Assembly (NCBI GenBank): GCA_947503105.1
Contig: CANNCM010000005.1
Location: 1 to 64,000 of the forward strand
Length of the DNA stretch: 64,000 nucleotides
Reading direction: 5' to 3'
Source of the DNA: an uncultured Flavobacteriaceae bacterium
GTDB taxonomy: Bacteria; Bacteroidota; Bacteroidia; Flavobacteriales; Flavobacteriaceae
Shown: one piece after another, positions 43,170 to 53,457 of the stretch
Position numbering within the stretch: the first letter of the stretch is position 1
How the letters are laid out: every line of letters starts with the position of its first letter
Translations under genes and position numbers: made by a program
The notes under the pieces: generated by a model
What the model was told of the DNA's origin: nothing
Seen by the model: the letters and a program-made list of their open reading frames with translations, nothing else
Database searches by the model: none

Positions 43170-45218
43170 CTATTCTGGGTATTCTATACGAAGATGGTAC
43201 ATGTTGGCTAGCTTGTGTTTCAAAACTTTCTTTATCGATTCTATTTCTTTGAAAGTGATGTTGGCGTTCAAAAACTGTGCAGCTTCTATTTGATTGGCGA
43301 TAATTGTATCTACAAATTCATTGATTTTTGTAGAGGTTGGATCTTTCAAACTTTTTGATGCAGCTTCTACACTATCACACATCATCAAAATGGCAGTCTC
43401 TTTACTGAATGGTTTTGGTCCGTTGTACATATAATCGGAGGGGGCAAATTCCGTAGTAATTTCCATTTGTTTATTATAAAAATAACGCACATAACTTGTG
43501 CCGTGATGCGTACGAATAAAATCAATTACACGATCTGGTAATTTGTTTTTCTTTGCTATTTCTACTCCGTTGATGACATGATTTACAATAATTTGAGCAC
43601 TTTCTTTTGGCGATAATTCATCGTGTGGATTAGTCCCTGTAGATTGGTTTTCTGTAAAATATGTAGGGTTAGACATTTTCCCGATGTCGTGATACAATGC
43701 ACCTACCCGAACCAACATGGCATTGGCACCAATCTCGTTCGCTGAAGCTTCAGCAAGGTTGGCAACATTTAAGGAATGATGAAACGTTCCTGGAGCTTTG
43801 TCCGAAAGTTCTTTGAGGAGTTTTGAATTTGTGTCTGAAAGTTCTAATAATGAGACATCTGAAACTAATCCAAAAAGTTTTTCGTAGGCATAAATTAAGG
43901 GTTGAACAAATAATGTCGCCAAACCACAAAGTACAAACAATAAAAAGTTTTCCCACTTTAAACCATCAATACTCCCTTCGTGGATCACATAAAATGAAAA
44001 ATAGGAAATGATATAAATTAGAGTAATTTGTCCTACAGAAATAAATAAATTAGCACGTTTATATAGTTCTGATACCGTAAGAATTGTAACGATTCCTGCA
44101 ATAATTTGAAGAAACATATACTCATAGTTGTTGGCTACAACAAAACCCAAAAGCAGTACGGTTACAACATGAGTAAAGAGCCCTAGTCGGGCATCGAAAA
44201 AAGCTTTAAGTACCAAAGGTAAAATACACAAGGGCACTGCGTATATGTATGCAGAATTGTAGTTAACCACTAGAGTTGTGAGTAATACCATCAAAGCAAT
44301 ATTGAAAAATATAAAGGTAACTTTCGTATTGTTAGAAAAAATATCGTCTCTGTATTTTCTCAAAAAAAGCAAAAGCATCAAAAGCGCTAAGGCCACCAAA
44401 ACGGTGTATGCTACCAAAATCCAGACATAATTTGCTTCTGTCCATACTTGAGATTCATATTCAGATTCCAATGATTTCAAAATAGAGAGCTTATCGCCTT
44501 GAACAACTTCTCCTTTAGAAACAATTAAAGTGCCTTTATCTACACGACCACGTACCAAAACAATTCGATCCAAGCGATCTTTCAAAGCACTTTCTGAAAG
44601 TGATGTATTGTATTTGGAATTTGGCTCAACAACATCATAAAATAAAGACAAATAGGCGGGTAAAAATTCGGCATATTCAGAGTCTTCTATTTTGGAGGTG
44701 ATATAGGATTTTAAATCTGTCTGAACAAAAAATTGACTGTAAGCTACTGTTTTACTTTGGATGTTACCAATTAAGACAGATATAGTTTGCTCATTATCAA
44801 TGTTATATCTTTCCGATAGCACCCCAACAGTATAAAGCTCTGAAAGTAATTTTTCACCAAACTGATAGAGGTTATTCTTTAATTTTTGTTCCGTAACTTC
44901 AAAAAAACTACGCTCAAAAACGGCTTTGTAGCGATTTGAAATTTGCGTCACCTTTGCCGTGTCTACTTCGAAAAATACAGGAGATTCATTTGCGATTTGT
45001 TGTCGTTCTTCTTTTAATTCTTCGTTTGATTTTTGGATGGCAAAATCAAAAGGCGCATACAAATTTTCGGATTGCCAAGGCTTTCCTTTTTCAAAACTAT
45101 ACCGAAATGTTCCACTTTTTGGGAATAAATAAACAATCAAAAATGTGGTTGCTACAAATAAAAATACTTTATAAAGTAAATTGTGATTTTTGTAAAATTT
45201 ATTTAAAACTGAATCCAT
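43170..45218 (-). CDS. 7TM-HD family phosphohydrolase (PgpH-like)
   Basis: This 682-residue membrane protein has one N-terminal membrane segment, a long extracytoplasmic domain (about 40-265), about seven membrane helices (about 270-455) and a C-terminal HD domain. The HD metal site is seen in APGTFHHSLNVANLAE, GALYHDIGKMSNP and FIRTHHGTSYVRYF. This is the architecture of PgpH, which breaks down the second messenger c-di-AMP. Substrate is assigned by family. It lies just upstream (plus-coordinate side) of the tRNA operon and is transcribed in the same direction away from the thiolase gene. Confidence 0.9.
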   Translation of the reverse strand: MDSVLNKFYKNHNLLYKVFLFVATTFLIVYLFPKSGTFRYSFEKGKPWQSENLYAPFDFAIQKSNEELKEERQQIANESPVFFEVDTAKVTQISNRYKAVFERSFFEVTEQKLKNNLYQFGEKLLSELYTVGVLSERYNIDNEQTISVLIGNIQSKTVAYSQFFVQTDLKSYITSKIEDSEYAEFLPAYLSLFYDVVEPNSKYNTSLSESALKDRLDRIVLVRGRVDKGTLIVSKGEVVQGDKLSILKSLESEYESQVWTEANYVWILVAYTVLVALALLMLLLFLRKYRDDIFSNNTKVTFIFFNIALMVLLTTLVVNYNSAYIYAVPLCILPLVLKAFFDARLGLFTHVVTVLLLGFVVANNYEYMFLQIIAGIVTILTVSELYKRANLFISVGQITLIYIISYFSFYVIHEGSIDGLKWENFLLFVLCGLATLFVQPLIYAYEKLFGLVSDVSLLELSDTNSKLLKELSDKAPGTFHHSLNVANLAEASANEIGANAMLVRVGALYHDIGKMSNPTYFTENQSTGTNPHDELSPKESAQIIVNHVINGVEIAKKNKLPDRVIDFIRTHHGTSYVRYFYNKQMEITTEFAPSDYMYNGPKPFSKETAILMMCDSVEAASKSLKDPTSTKINEFVDTIIANQIEAAQFLNANITFKEIESIKKVLKHKLANMYHLRIEYPE

Positions 45219-45370
45219 TTAAACATTTCATTAATACCAACAGCCATGCCATTGCAACGATATCAAAAGTAATAAAAAGAACTTCAACAAACGTGTAAAA
45301 ATCAATAATCGTCTCTATTATCTGCTAAATTTTATTTACATTAGCGAGAGAAAAATTATAACTATTTTTG

Positions 45371-46546
45371 ATGAAAGACGTTGTCATCGTTTCTGCAGTA
45401 CGCACCCCAATTGGTAGTTTTATGGGAAGTTTATCTTCGGTTGAGGCGCCAAAACTTGGGGCCATCGCCATTAAAGGGGCATTAGAAAAAATTAATTTAG
45501 ATCCAAATTCAATTGATGAAGTCCTTATGGGACATGTTGTACAAGCCGGTACAGGACAAGCCCCTGCAAGGCAAGCGGCTATATTTGCGGGAATTCCAAA
45601 TACAGTGCCCTGCACAACCGTCAATAAAGTCTGTTCTTCTGGCATGAAAACCATTATGCAGGCCGCACAAAGTATTGCGCTTGGCGATGCCGATATAATT
45701 GTCGCTGGCGGAATGGAAAATATGAGTAAAATCCCACACTATTATCACGCAAGAACAGCAAAGAAATTTGGCCCTGCACAAATGGAAGATGGCCTGCAAA
45801 AAGATGGCTTAGTGGACGCCTATAACAAAGAAGCAATGGGCGTTTGCGCCGATGCTTGTGCCACAGAATATGGTTTTTCTAGAGAAGATCAAGATGCGTT
45901 TGCAGTACAATCTTACAAACGCTCTGCTGAGGCATGGAATCGTGGAAATTTTGACAATGAAGTGGTACCTGTAGAAGTTCCTCAACGCCGTGGCGAACCC
46001 ATAATTGTCACAAAAGATGAAGAATTTTCGAATGTTAAATTAGAAAAAATCCCTAGTCTTCGACCGGCTTTTACCAAAGATGGCACCGTTACTGCAGCCA
46101 ATGCCTCTACCATAAATGATGGTGCTGCGGCACTTGTATTGATGAGTAAGGATAAAGCACAAGAACTAGGACTAGAACCATTAGCCACCATAAAAAGTTA
46201 TGCTGATGCAGCACGCGAACCAGAATGGTTTACGGTTGCTCCAGCAAAAGCACTCCCCAAAGCACTAAAAAAAGCCAACATACAAATAGATGATGTTGAT
46301 TATTTTGAATTTAACGAAGCCTTTTCTGTCGTTGGATTGGCCAATATGAAAATTTTGAACCTCAACGACTCCAAAGTCAACGTCAATGGTGGTGCCGTAT
46401 CCTTAGGGCATCCATTGGGCTGCTCTGGTGCTAGAATTGTGGTGACACTACTTCATGTTTTAGAACAAAATAACGGAAAAATTGGAGCTGCAGCCATTTG
46501 TAATGGCGGCGGCGGTGCATCGGCACTGATCCTCGAACGAAACTAG
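45371..46546 (+). CDS. Acetyl-CoA C-acetyltransferase (thiolase)
   Basis: A 391-residue thiolase starting at the ATG at 45371; the ORF-track TTG one codon earlier is unnecessary. The nucleophile is Cys88 in [11 protein letters not shown], and the late motifs [11 protein letters not shown] and [11 protein letters not shown] provide the His and second Cys. Active site and length fit acetoacetyl-CoA forming or cleaving enzymes. The direction (degradative or biosynthetic) cannot be told. The NlpC/P60 gene follows after 6 bases. Confidence 0.94.
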   Translation: MKDVVIVSAVRTPIGSFMGSLSSVEAPKLGAIAIKGALEKINLDPNSIDEVLMGHVVQAGTGQAPARQAAIFAGIPNTVPCTTVNKVCSSGMKTIMQAAQSIALGDADIIVAGGMENMSKIPHYYHARTAKKFGPAQMEDGLQKDGLVDAYNKEAMGVCADACATEYGFSREDQDAFAVQSYKRSAEAWNRGNFDNEVVPVEVPQRRGEPIIVTKDEEFSNVKLEKIPSLRPAFTKDGTVTAANASTINDGAAALVLMSKDKAQELGLEPLATIKSYADAAREPEWFTVAPAKALPKALKKANIQIDDVDYFEFNEAFSVVGLANMKILNLNDSKVNVNGGAVSLGHPLGCSGARIVVTLLHVLEQNNGKIGAAAICNGGGGASALILERN

Positions 46547-46552
46547 CACTCA

Positions 46553-47302
46553 ATGCAATACGGCCTGTGCAATCTTAGTATTGTCGCATTAAGAAATGAA
46601 CCCTCAGACAAAAGCGAACTCACTTCGCAAGTCCTTTATGGGGAACTGTTTAAAGTCCTTGAACACCGCAAGAAATGGAGTCGTATCCGACTAAGCTACG
46701 ACGGTTATGAAGGGTGGATCGATAATAAACAATTTCAATTTATTGAAGAGAATGATTATAAAACCTACACCGCCAAAAAAGAACAACTCTGCAGCGATTT
46801 AGTCCATTTTATTACCGACAAAGAACACAAACTACAACCCATTGTGATGGGCAGTGTATTGTCTGCACAATCGCTTTTGTATCATAGCTTTGATGGAGAA
46901 ACATTGATTGGCCAAAAGAAGAAAAACCAACTGATAGAAACAGCACTTTTGTACCTCAACACGCCCTACCTTTGGGGCGGAAAAACACCTTTTGGAATAG
47001 ATTGCTCTGGGTTTACACAAATGGTGTATCGCTTGAATGGCTATAAACTCCTACGCGATGCTTCGCAACAAGCTACACAAGGCGATGCCCTAAGTTTTAT
47101 TGAAGAAAGTTCGCCAGGTGACCTTGCTTTTTTTGATAATAATGAAGGGGATATCATTCATGTGGGAATCATTATGGAAAATCATTATATCATTCATGCC
47201 CATGGTAAAGTTCGCATAGACCGCTTGGACCACTCTGGAATTTATAATGTCGATACCAAAACCCATTCCCACAAACTCCGTGTCATCAAGAGCATTGTTT
47301 AA
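46553..47302 (+). CDS. NlpC/P60 (C40) peptidase with SH3-like domains
   Basis: This 249-residue enzyme has an N-terminal bacterial SH3 region (about 5-65) and a second SH3-like part, then a C-terminal NlpC/P60 domain. The catalytic Cys151 is in GIDCSGFTQMVYR, His203 in GDIIHVGII, and a third polar residue near HAHGKV. It likely cuts gamma-D-Glu-diaminopimelate bonds in wall peptides. There is no signal peptide, so it may act on imported muropeptides. The last 14 codons and stop are duplicated 1.2 kb downstream, marking the insertion point of a small cassette. Confidence 0.92.
   Translation: MQYGLCNLSIVALRNEPSDKSELTSQVLYGELFKVLEHRKKWSRIRLSYDGYEGWIDNKQFQFIEENDYKTYTAKKEQLCSDLVHFITDKEHKLQPIVMGSVLSAQSLLYHSFDGETLIGQKKKNQLIETALLYLNTPYLWGGKTPFGIDCSGFTQMVYRLNGYKLLRDASQQATQGDALSFIEESSPGDLAFFDNNEGDIIHVGIIMENHYIIHAHGKVRIDRLDHSGIYNVDTKTHSHKLRVIKSIV
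47258..47301. repeat. 44-bp direct repeat, left copy (3' end of NlpC/P60 gene)
   Basis: AAAACCCATTCCCACAAACT through CATTGTTTA is identical to 48506-48549. It covers the last 14 codons of the peptidase gene. It is one of two att-like boundaries of the intervening cassette. Confidence 0.93.
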
Positions 47303-47432
47303 GTTTTTTTTAGTTGCTTCGATTATTTTCTTATATTTACTCTGTTAGCCCACAAATTTATCTTTTTTTAAGCTGTAGAATTACACCGTTTAATCTTGTG
47401 TTTTTTAATGACAAAAACACGCCTTAAATCTT

Positions 47433-47864
47433 ATGATTATGAGTAATTTAAAATCTTTAGCCGAAAAAGTCGGTATGGGCTTTTCACCCAGAAATTCCAA
47501 AACCAAAACCCGTTTAGGCCTGCATCACTTTGTAGCAGCCACCACAGACCAAATGCTAATGACCCGAGGTGGGTATGGCGCTAGTGCTCCTCTTCTAAGT
47601 AGTTGTATACACGGAAGTGTAGGTGAATGTAACAGATTTCCGTGTAACCAAAAAAAATGGACTGCTGGAGGTGGTCCTAATGGATTGTTCGATCAGTATG
47701 GTAAATTTTCAAATATTAAAAACAATTCCAATCACAATTGCACCTATCTAAAAATGGCTGAGTGATTGAATCCAAAAAATTATAAAGATGGTGATACAGG
47801 AGCATACTTTGGAGCTATACTCGGACACTTTTTGTTCTGTGACAAATCAAATGATCAAGATTAA
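47433..47864 (+). pseudogene. Cys-containing small protein gene interrupted by one in-frame TGA
   Basis: The ORF-track CDS (47433-47765, 110 residues) ends at TGA in the context MAE-stop-LNPKNYKDGDTGAYFG. The same frame stays open for 32 more codons to TAA at 47862-47864 and the sequence there looks like real protein. TGA could be a nonsense change of TGG (Trp), which would give a 143-residue product, or a programmed stop. The chain has four cysteines before the stop (58, 66, 71, 103) and one after, with Gly/Asn-rich loops (GSVGECNRFPCNQ). There is no signal peptide. A CPBP protease gene follows at once. A toxin or peptide-precursor role is possible but unproven. Confidence 0.55.
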
Positions 47865-47886
47865 TTCGAACTTTTAAATTTAAGTT

Positions 47887-48507
47887 TTGACATCATTCAT
47901 TAAGAGTAAAATTGTCAAAAGTATTATTAATTTTATTGGAGTTGTTTTTTCAATTGCTATCATTCAGTTTGTGTTGATTTTAGTATTTAAATCCAATACT
48001 GATTTAGATGCTTTTAATCTTTTTTCAAAGCTACTAGGATTCATCCTATTTATTACTTTCTTTTTTGGTCTTCAACCTTTTAGAAAAATTAATATAATTG
48101 GATTTAGTTCAACTTGGGTAATATTAGTTTTGTGTACTTCATTGGTTAGTTATTTAGTAATTGAAATAGTTGTGATGCATTTTATTCATAGCTCAACAAC
48201 GTTACGAGAAATTAATGTTTTTAAAATTTTGAGTATTTTAATAATATCGCCTTTATTTGAAGAGCTATTTTTTAGAGGAATCATTCAAAAAATGCTTCAA
48301 GAAAAACAAAAATGGTATGTTGCTGTTGTAATTACATCTATTTTATTTATGTTATTTCATACTCAAACAACTTTATATGTATCCTACTTTTTATTTAGCG
48401 TAGTCGCTGGATATTTATATCATAAGCATCGCTCTGTATTTTTATCTATTTTATTTCATTTTTTATATAATTTACTAATTTTTACCTTTTCGTTCTTTAA
48501 GTTATAA
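47887..48507 (+). CDS. CPBP-family intramembrane metalloprotease
   Basis: This 206-residue membrane protein has about six to seven helices. The CPBP (Abi) motifs are intact: Glu125-Glu126 and Arg130 in FEELFFRG, His158 in LFMLFHTQ, and His191 in LFHFLYN. Family members process prenylated or peptide substrates, and several sit beside bacteriocin genes where they give self-immunity. The start is TTG at 47887, as the codon before it follows a stop and no ATG is suitable. Its stop codon TAA runs into the right 44-bp direct repeat by two bases. It is paired with the preceding interrupted gene. Confidence 0.85.
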   Translation: MTSFIKSKIVKSIINFIGVVFSIAIIQFVLILVFKSNTDLDAFNLFSKLLGFILFITFFFGLQPFRKINIIGFSSTWVILVLCTSLVSYLVIEIVVMHFIHSSTTLREINVFKILSILIISPLFEELFFRGIIQKMLQEKQKWYVAVVITSILFMLFHTQTTLYVSYFLFSVVAGYLYHKHRSVFLSILFHFLYNLLIFTFSFFKL

Positions 48508-48549
48508 AACCCATTCCCACAAACTCCGTGTCATCAAGAGCATTGTTTA
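48506..48549. repeat. 44-bp direct repeat, right copy
   Basis: Identical to 47258-47301 over 44 bases. It carries a second copy of the NlpC/P60 3' end including an in-frame stop (TAG instead of TAA). The first two bases complete the CPBP stop codon. Confidence 0.93.
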
Positions 48550-48569
48550 GGCGTTTTATTTATTTTTTG

Positions 48570-48577
48570 TAAATTTG
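48570..48577 (+). promoter_or_regulatory. Probable -7 element of the GIN-domain gene
   Basis: TAAATTTG matches TAnnTTTG and lies 26 bases before the ATG at 48604. No clear TTG at -33 spacing. Confidence 0.4.
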
Positions 48578-48603
48578 AATAGAGAATCCTAAATCTATTT
48601 ATC

Positions 48604-49320
48604 ATGTTTTACAAGACCTTTAAACTTACTACCCTTTTATTTTTAACTTTTTTTACCACATTTTTGAGTGGGCAAAACTCTAAATCTGATGCAATGTCAG
48701 AAAAAAATTATGAGTTTTCAAACTTTGATACCCTCGAACTTAGTCATGCCATTTCTGTGATTTTAGTACAATCGGACACCTATAAAGTAGCCATCAGCTG
48801 CGAAGACAAATACAGAGATGATGTTGTGGTGTCGCAAAACAATTCAACATTAAAAATCCAACTCAAAGGAAGAAAGTCGTATAAAAACATTAATCTTTCA
48901 GCAGTGATTCATATGCCTTCAGTCAAAAAACTTCAGATGAGTGGCGCTTCAAAAGTGGTATTTAGAGATTATAAAGGGAAGGATTTAGATCTAGAACTTT
49001 CTGGTGCAAGTAGCGTTAGAGGTCTTATTGCTTTGAGCAATATACTTACAGTGGATTCTTCTGGAGCATCGGATATAAAACTAGAAGGCACCGTAAATAA
49101 TGCTGATGTTGAAATTTCTGGAGCGTCGTCAATTAAAGGTCTAGACCTATTAATTGCACAAAATTTGGACTTAGAGGCTTCAGGAGCGAGCAGCGCCAAA
49201 TTGATTGCCAATGGTCGAATAAAAGCCAAACTTAGTGGGGCAAGTTCATTCAAATATGCCGGCGATGCAAAACATATCAAGATTAATGCTACTGGAGCAT
49301 CAAGGTCGAGGAGATTATAA
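48604..49320 (+). CDS. Secreted GIN (DUF2807) domain beta-solenoid protein
   Basis: A 238-residue protein with a signal peptide (about 1-24). The body repeats a SGAS motif every 15-25 residues (MSGASKVVF, LSGASSVRG, SSGASDIKL, ISGASSIKG, ASGASSAKL, LSGASSFKY), typical of the DUF2807 head-GIN family which folds as a right-handed beta-solenoid. Such proteins are common in Bacteroidetes envelopes; their function is unclear. A terminator follows 20 bp after the stop. Confidence 0.88.
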   Translation: MFYKTFKLTTLLFLTFFTTFLSGQNSKSDAMSEKNYEFSNFDTLELSHAISVILVQSDTYKVAISCEDKYRDDVVVSQNNSTLKIQLKGRKSYKNINLSAVIHMPSVKKLQMSGASKVVFRDYKGKDLDLELSGASSVRGLIALSNILTVDSSGASDIKLEGTVNNADVEISGASSIKGLDLLIAQNLDLEASGASSAKLIANGRIKAKLSGASSFKYAGDAKHIKINATGASRSRRL

Positions 49321-49340
49321 TAATTAAGACCTTAAAAATA

Positions 49341-49362
49341 AACCCCCAATGCATTGGGGGTT
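49341..49362. terminator. Bidirectional terminator
   Basis: A perfect palindrome AACCCCCAATGCATTGGGGGTT between the convergent GIN-domain and TPR genes, flanked by A/T-rich tracts on both sides. Confidence 0.9.
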
Positions 49363-49392
49363 GTATTCTATATTTATTTTTTGTTAATACTA

Positions 49393-50643
49393 TTATTGCT
49401 GTGAGCGATCAGCCATATCTTTATACTTTTTGGCTTTAGCATCGTCCCCGGTTGCAGAAAAAATATTGGAAAGTGTCTTTGCAGCTTGAACGTTATTCGC
49501 GTCTATTCTAAGGGCGTTTTCCAAATAAGGAATAGCATCCAAATATAATTGATTACGTTCTTCACGAAGCTCGTCATAACGGCGATCATCGGCAGCAGAA
49601 GTACCCAAATTATTCATCTCGTCAATGATGGATTCTTCTTGTCCCAAAATTAGTGCCGCTAAATTAATGTAGGCATTGGTATAGTTTGGATTGAGCTCAA
49701 TAGCTTTATCATAATATTTTTTTGCATTTTCAAAATCCTTAGCATCAGCAGCAATCACGCCTAAGTTGTAGCGTAACTCTGCATTTTCTGGGTCTTTTTC
49801 AGTGGCATATTCTAAAAGTTCTTTAAACTTATCTACATTCCCCATTGCATAATGTACATTGGCTTCTGTGAGAATAAGGTTTAAATCGTCTGGATTTTGA
49901 GCTCTTGCTTCGCGCATCGCCTCTAATGCTTTATCTGTTTCGCCACGCTCATTATAAATCAGCGCCATATTTTTTATGATCTCCGGGTATTTAGATTTTG
50001 TGTTTTTATCTGTTGGATTGGTGTGTGTTTTCGACTTTACAGAGACATCACGCAAAACCTCACTATCGAAAGCTTCTTCTTTACCGGTTTCTTTGTTGAC
50101 GGCGAAATATTGCTTTTCTATGCCTGTAAACCCAACTGCTCTCAATTTTTCGTACATCGCTAAAGACTTGTCATAGTCCTTTGCATTTACTGCCGATGAG
50201 GCCGCATAATACAAATAGATTGTATCTTTAGATGACAGCTTATGCGCATTAGAAAAGTAATCGGATGCTGTTGCAAAATCGCTTTTATCAATAGACGCAC
50301 TTCCTTGACTAATCATGTGATTGATTAGATTTTGAAAGTGTACGTTTTTATCATCTGAACTTACAGATGAACCAATTTTCGCAAAGGCATCAATTGATTT
50401 ATTGATATCGTTAAGGTCTGCAGCACCACCTTTAAAAAGAAGTTTACTTTTCAAAAAATAAAACTGCCCTTTTTGTTTTTCATCCATTGATGATATTAGT
50501 GCTTCTGCAGCATCTAGCGCAGATGAGGCTTGCTCAAAATTTGCTTTGTTAAGCGCTTTACTAGCGGTTTTTAGCTCTTTTTTTTGTGCTTCCACAGAAG
50601 ATGAAAAAGCAAGTAGGAGTCCAAAAATTAGGTATTTTTTCAT
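49393..50643 (-). CDS. Secreted TPR-repeat protein
   Basis: A 416-residue protein from the ATG at 50643 with a signal peptide (MKKYLIFGLLLAFSSSVEAQ); the ORF-track start at 50745 lies in gyrA and is rejected. Helical TPR units follow: KYPEIIKNMALIYNERGET, AELRYNLGVIAADAKDFENA, YTNAYINLAALILG and NNVQAAKTLSNIFSATGDDA. It is probably a periplasmic scaffold. It begins 16 bases after gyrA on the same strand. Confidence 0.87.
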   Translation of the reverse strand: MKKYLIFGLLLAFSSSVEAQKKELKTASKALNKANFEQASSALDAAEALISSMDEKQKGQFYFLKSKLLFKGGAADLNDINKSIDAFAKIGSSVSSDDKNVHFQNLINHMISQGSASIDKSDFATASDYFSNAHKLSSKDTIYLYYAASSAVNAKDYDKSLAMYEKLRAVGFTGIEKQYFAVNKETGKEEAFDSEVLRDVSVKSKTHTNPTDKNTKSKYPEIIKNMALIYNERGETDKALEAMREARAQNPDDLNLILTEANVHYAMGNVDKFKELLEYATEKDPENAELRYNLGVIAADAKDFENAKKYYDKAIELNPNYTNAYINLAALILGQEESIIDEMNNLGTSAADDRRYDELREERNQLYLDAIPYLENALRIDANNVQAAKTLSNIFSATGDDAKAKKYKDMADRSQQ

Positions 50644-50659
50644 GATGTATGTATTATAA

Positions 50660-53209
50660 TTATTCTTCAGTTTGTGTATTGTTATTTGTTGAGTTTTCTG
50701 TGTTTTCCGCGTTTGAATTTTCTTCAGAAGTTGCTGCTTCAGCATTTACATCTTCTATCATCTCTTCTTCATCTTCTTTCATCACTTTCGCAACAGCAGC
50801 AATAGAATCGTTTCCTTTAAGATTGATAAGCTTTACACCTTGTGTTGCTCTACCCATTACTCTTAAATCCTCTACCGCCATACGAATGGCAATTCCAGAT
50901 TTGTTAATGATCATCAAATCATCTTCATCAGTCACATTTTTTATAGACACTAAACTTCCTGTTTTGTCTGTAATAGAAATGGTTTTGACCCCTTTTCCGC
51001 CACGATTCGTAACGCGATAATCCTCTAAACTAGAGCGTTTTCCATAGCCATTTTCTGAAACTACCAGAATGTTACTTTCCATGTCATCTACAGATATCAT
51101 GCCAATCACTTCATCTGTGTCGTGTGCAAGCGTAATTCCACGTACTCCAGAAGCGCCTCTTCCCATTGGGCGTGTTTTTGCTTCTTCAAAACGAATGGCT
51201 TTTCCAGACTTCAAGGCCAACATCACTTGGCTTTCACCGGTTGTTAGCTTTGCTTCAAGAAGTTCATCGCCTTCCTTGATTGTAATGGCATTGATCCCAT
51301 TTGTTCTTGGACGAGAATATTGCTCTAAAGACGTTTTCTTGACTTGCCCACGCTTTGTGGCCATAATGACGTAATGGGCATTGATGTAGTCTTCGTCTTT
51401 TAAACTTTGAGTACAAATAAATGCTTTTACTTTATCGTCTTGCTCTATATTGATCAAGTTCTGTATTGCTCTTCCCTTAGAAGTTTTACTGCCTTCCGGA
51501 ATTTCATAAACACGCATCCAGAAACATTTTCCTTTTTGTGTGAAAAACAACATGTATTGATGATTTGTACCTACAAAAAGGTGTTCTAAGAAATCTTCAT
51601 TTCTTGTGGTTGATGCTTTTTGACCAACCCCTCCTCTATTTTGAGTTCTGTACTCAGTCAAAGATGTTCTTTTGATGTAACCCGCATGAGAAATAGTAAT
51701 CACCACTTGCTCATTAGGAATCATATCTTCGATAGATAAATCGCCTCCAGCATATTCAATTACAGAACGGCGCTCATCACCATATTTTTCTTTAACCACC
51801 AAGAGCTCATCTTTGATGATTTGCATTCGGCGGTATTTTTTGTCTAAAATATCTTTAAGATCTTCAATGGTTTTCATCAAGTCCTCATACTCAGAACGCA
51901 GCTTATCTTGCTCAAGACCAGTAAGTTGACGCAATCGCATCTCTACAATCGCTTTGGCTTGAATTTCACTCAATTCAAAACGTTTGATGAGTTTCTGACG
52001 GGCTTCATCTGGATTTGAAGAGCCTCTAATGATAGCAATTACTTCATCTATATTATCAGAAGCAATGATAAGTCCTTCCAAAATATGAGCACGTTCTTCT
52101 GCTTTGCGCAATTCGTAAGTGGTGCGTCGTACAACAACTTCATGACGATGCTCTACAAAATGATGAATCATATCTTTGAGATTCAACATTTCTGGACGGC
52201 CATTAACTAATGCAATATTATTTACACTAAATGAGGACTGAAGTGCAGTATATTTAAACAATTTATTAAGGACAATGTTTGGAATAGCATCTCTTTTTAA
52301 GACATAAACAATACGCATTCCATTACGGTCCGATTCGTCGCGAATTGTTGAAATTCCTTCTAATTTTTTATCATTGACAAGCTCAGCCGTTTTCTTAATC
52401 ATGTCGGCCTTATTGACTTGATATGGAATTTCGGTAACAATTATACACTCTCTTCCGTTAACTTCTTCAATATTAGCTTTGGCACGAATAACAACACGCC
52501 CACGACCGGTTTTAAAGGCTTCCCTAACACCATCGTAGCCATAAATAATTCCGCCTGTTGGAAAATCTGGCGCTTTGACATGAGTAATTAATTCATCAAT
52601 TTCAATAGCACTATTGTCAATGTAGGCGTTTATACCGTCGACAACTTCAGAAAGGTTATGTGGGGGCATATTGGTCGCCATACCCACTGCAATCCCCGAT
52701 GCACCATTAACTAAAAGTCCTGGAATTCGCGTTGGAAGAACCGTTGGCTCTTGAAGAGTATCGTCAAAATTAAGTTTGTGATCTACAGTTTCTTTATCGA
52801 TATCGGCAAGCATATCTTCCGATATTTTGCGCATTCTTGCTTCAGTATAACGCATTGCCGCAGGACTATCGCCATCAATCGATCCAAAATTTCCTTGCCC
52901 ATCGACAAGCATATAACGCAAACTCCACTCTTGTGCCATACGTACCATAGTGTCGTACACTGAAGTATCGCCATGCGGGTGGTATTTTCCAAGCACTTCT
53001 CCAACAATTCTTGCGGATTTTTTATGAGCAGAATTAGACCGCACACCCAACTCATGCATCCCATACAATACACGACGGTGAACAGGCTTTAAGCCATCAC
53101 GAACATCGGGTAGTGCTCTAGAAACAATAACGGACATCGAATAATCGATGTAGGCCGATTTCATTTCATCTTCAATATTGATTGGGATTAATTTTTCTCC
53201 TTCTATCAT
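50660..53209 (-). CDS. gyrA: DNA gyrase subunit A
   Basis: The breakage-reunion subunit of DNA gyrase, which introduces negative supercoils with GyrB. The N terminus carries [40 protein letters not shown] and the active-site tyrosine in [10 protein letters not shown]. The C-terminal beta-pinwheel (about 500-810) includes the GyrA box [10 protein letters not shown] Glu/Asn-rich tail ends the 849-residue chain. gyrB is not in the window. Confidence 0.97.
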   Translation of the reverse strand: MIEGEKLIPINIEDEMKSAYIDYSMSVIVSRALPDVRDGLKPVHRRVLYGMHELGVRSNSAHKKSARIVGEVLGKYHPHGDTSVYDTMVRMAQEWSLRYMLVDGQGNFGSIDGDSPAAMRYTEARMRKISEDMLADIDKETVDHKLNFDDTLQEPTVLPTRIPGLLVNGASGIAVGMATNMPPHNLSEVVDGINAYIDNSAIEIDELITHVKAPDFPTGGIIYGYDGVREAFKTGRGRVVIRAKANIEEVNGRECIIVTEIPYQVNKADMIKKTAELVNDKKLEGISTIRDESDRNGMRIVYVLKRDAIPNIVLNKLFKYTALQSSFSVNNIALVNGRPEMLNLKDMIHHFVEHRHEVVVRRTTYELRKAEERAHILEGLIIASDNIDEVIAIIRGSSNPDEARQKLIKRFELSEIQAKAIVEMRLRQLTGLEQDKLRSEYEDLMKTIEDLKDILDKKYRRMQIIKDELLVVKEKYGDERRSVIEYAGGDLSIEDMIPNEQVVITISHAGYIKRTSLTEYRTQNRGGVGQKASTTRNEDFLEHLFVGTNHQYMLFFTQKGKCFWMRVYEIPEGSKTSKGRAIQNLINIEQDDKVKAFICTQSLKDEDYINAHYVIMATKRGQVKKTSLEQYSRPRTNGINAITIKEGDELLEAKLTTGESQVMLALKSGKAIRFEEAKTRPMGRGASGVRGITLAHDTDEVIGMISVDDMESNILVVSENGYGKRSSLEDYRVTNRGGKGVKTISITDKTGSLVSIKNVTDEDDLMIINKSGIAIRMAVEDLRVMGRATQGVKLINLKGNDSIAAVAKVMKEDEEEMIEDVNAEAATSEENSNAENTENSTNNNTQTEE

Positions 53210-53457
53210 AGGTTGATTTTATTGCAATTATTATATTCAAGCTAATATAAAACAATCGCTCTTTTTCACACTAATAATTGCAGGGTTTTTTGGTGTAATT
53301 TATCAACAATTTAAAGAGGTGAAGGGTTAATAAATACAGGGCGAAAAATTTTGATTTTAAAATGTTTTTAATATCATTTGTACTATCAATTTTTATTTGA
53401 GGTATAGTTTTTGAATTATGACTCATAAAATTCGTATTTTTAAACAAAATATTTTCT

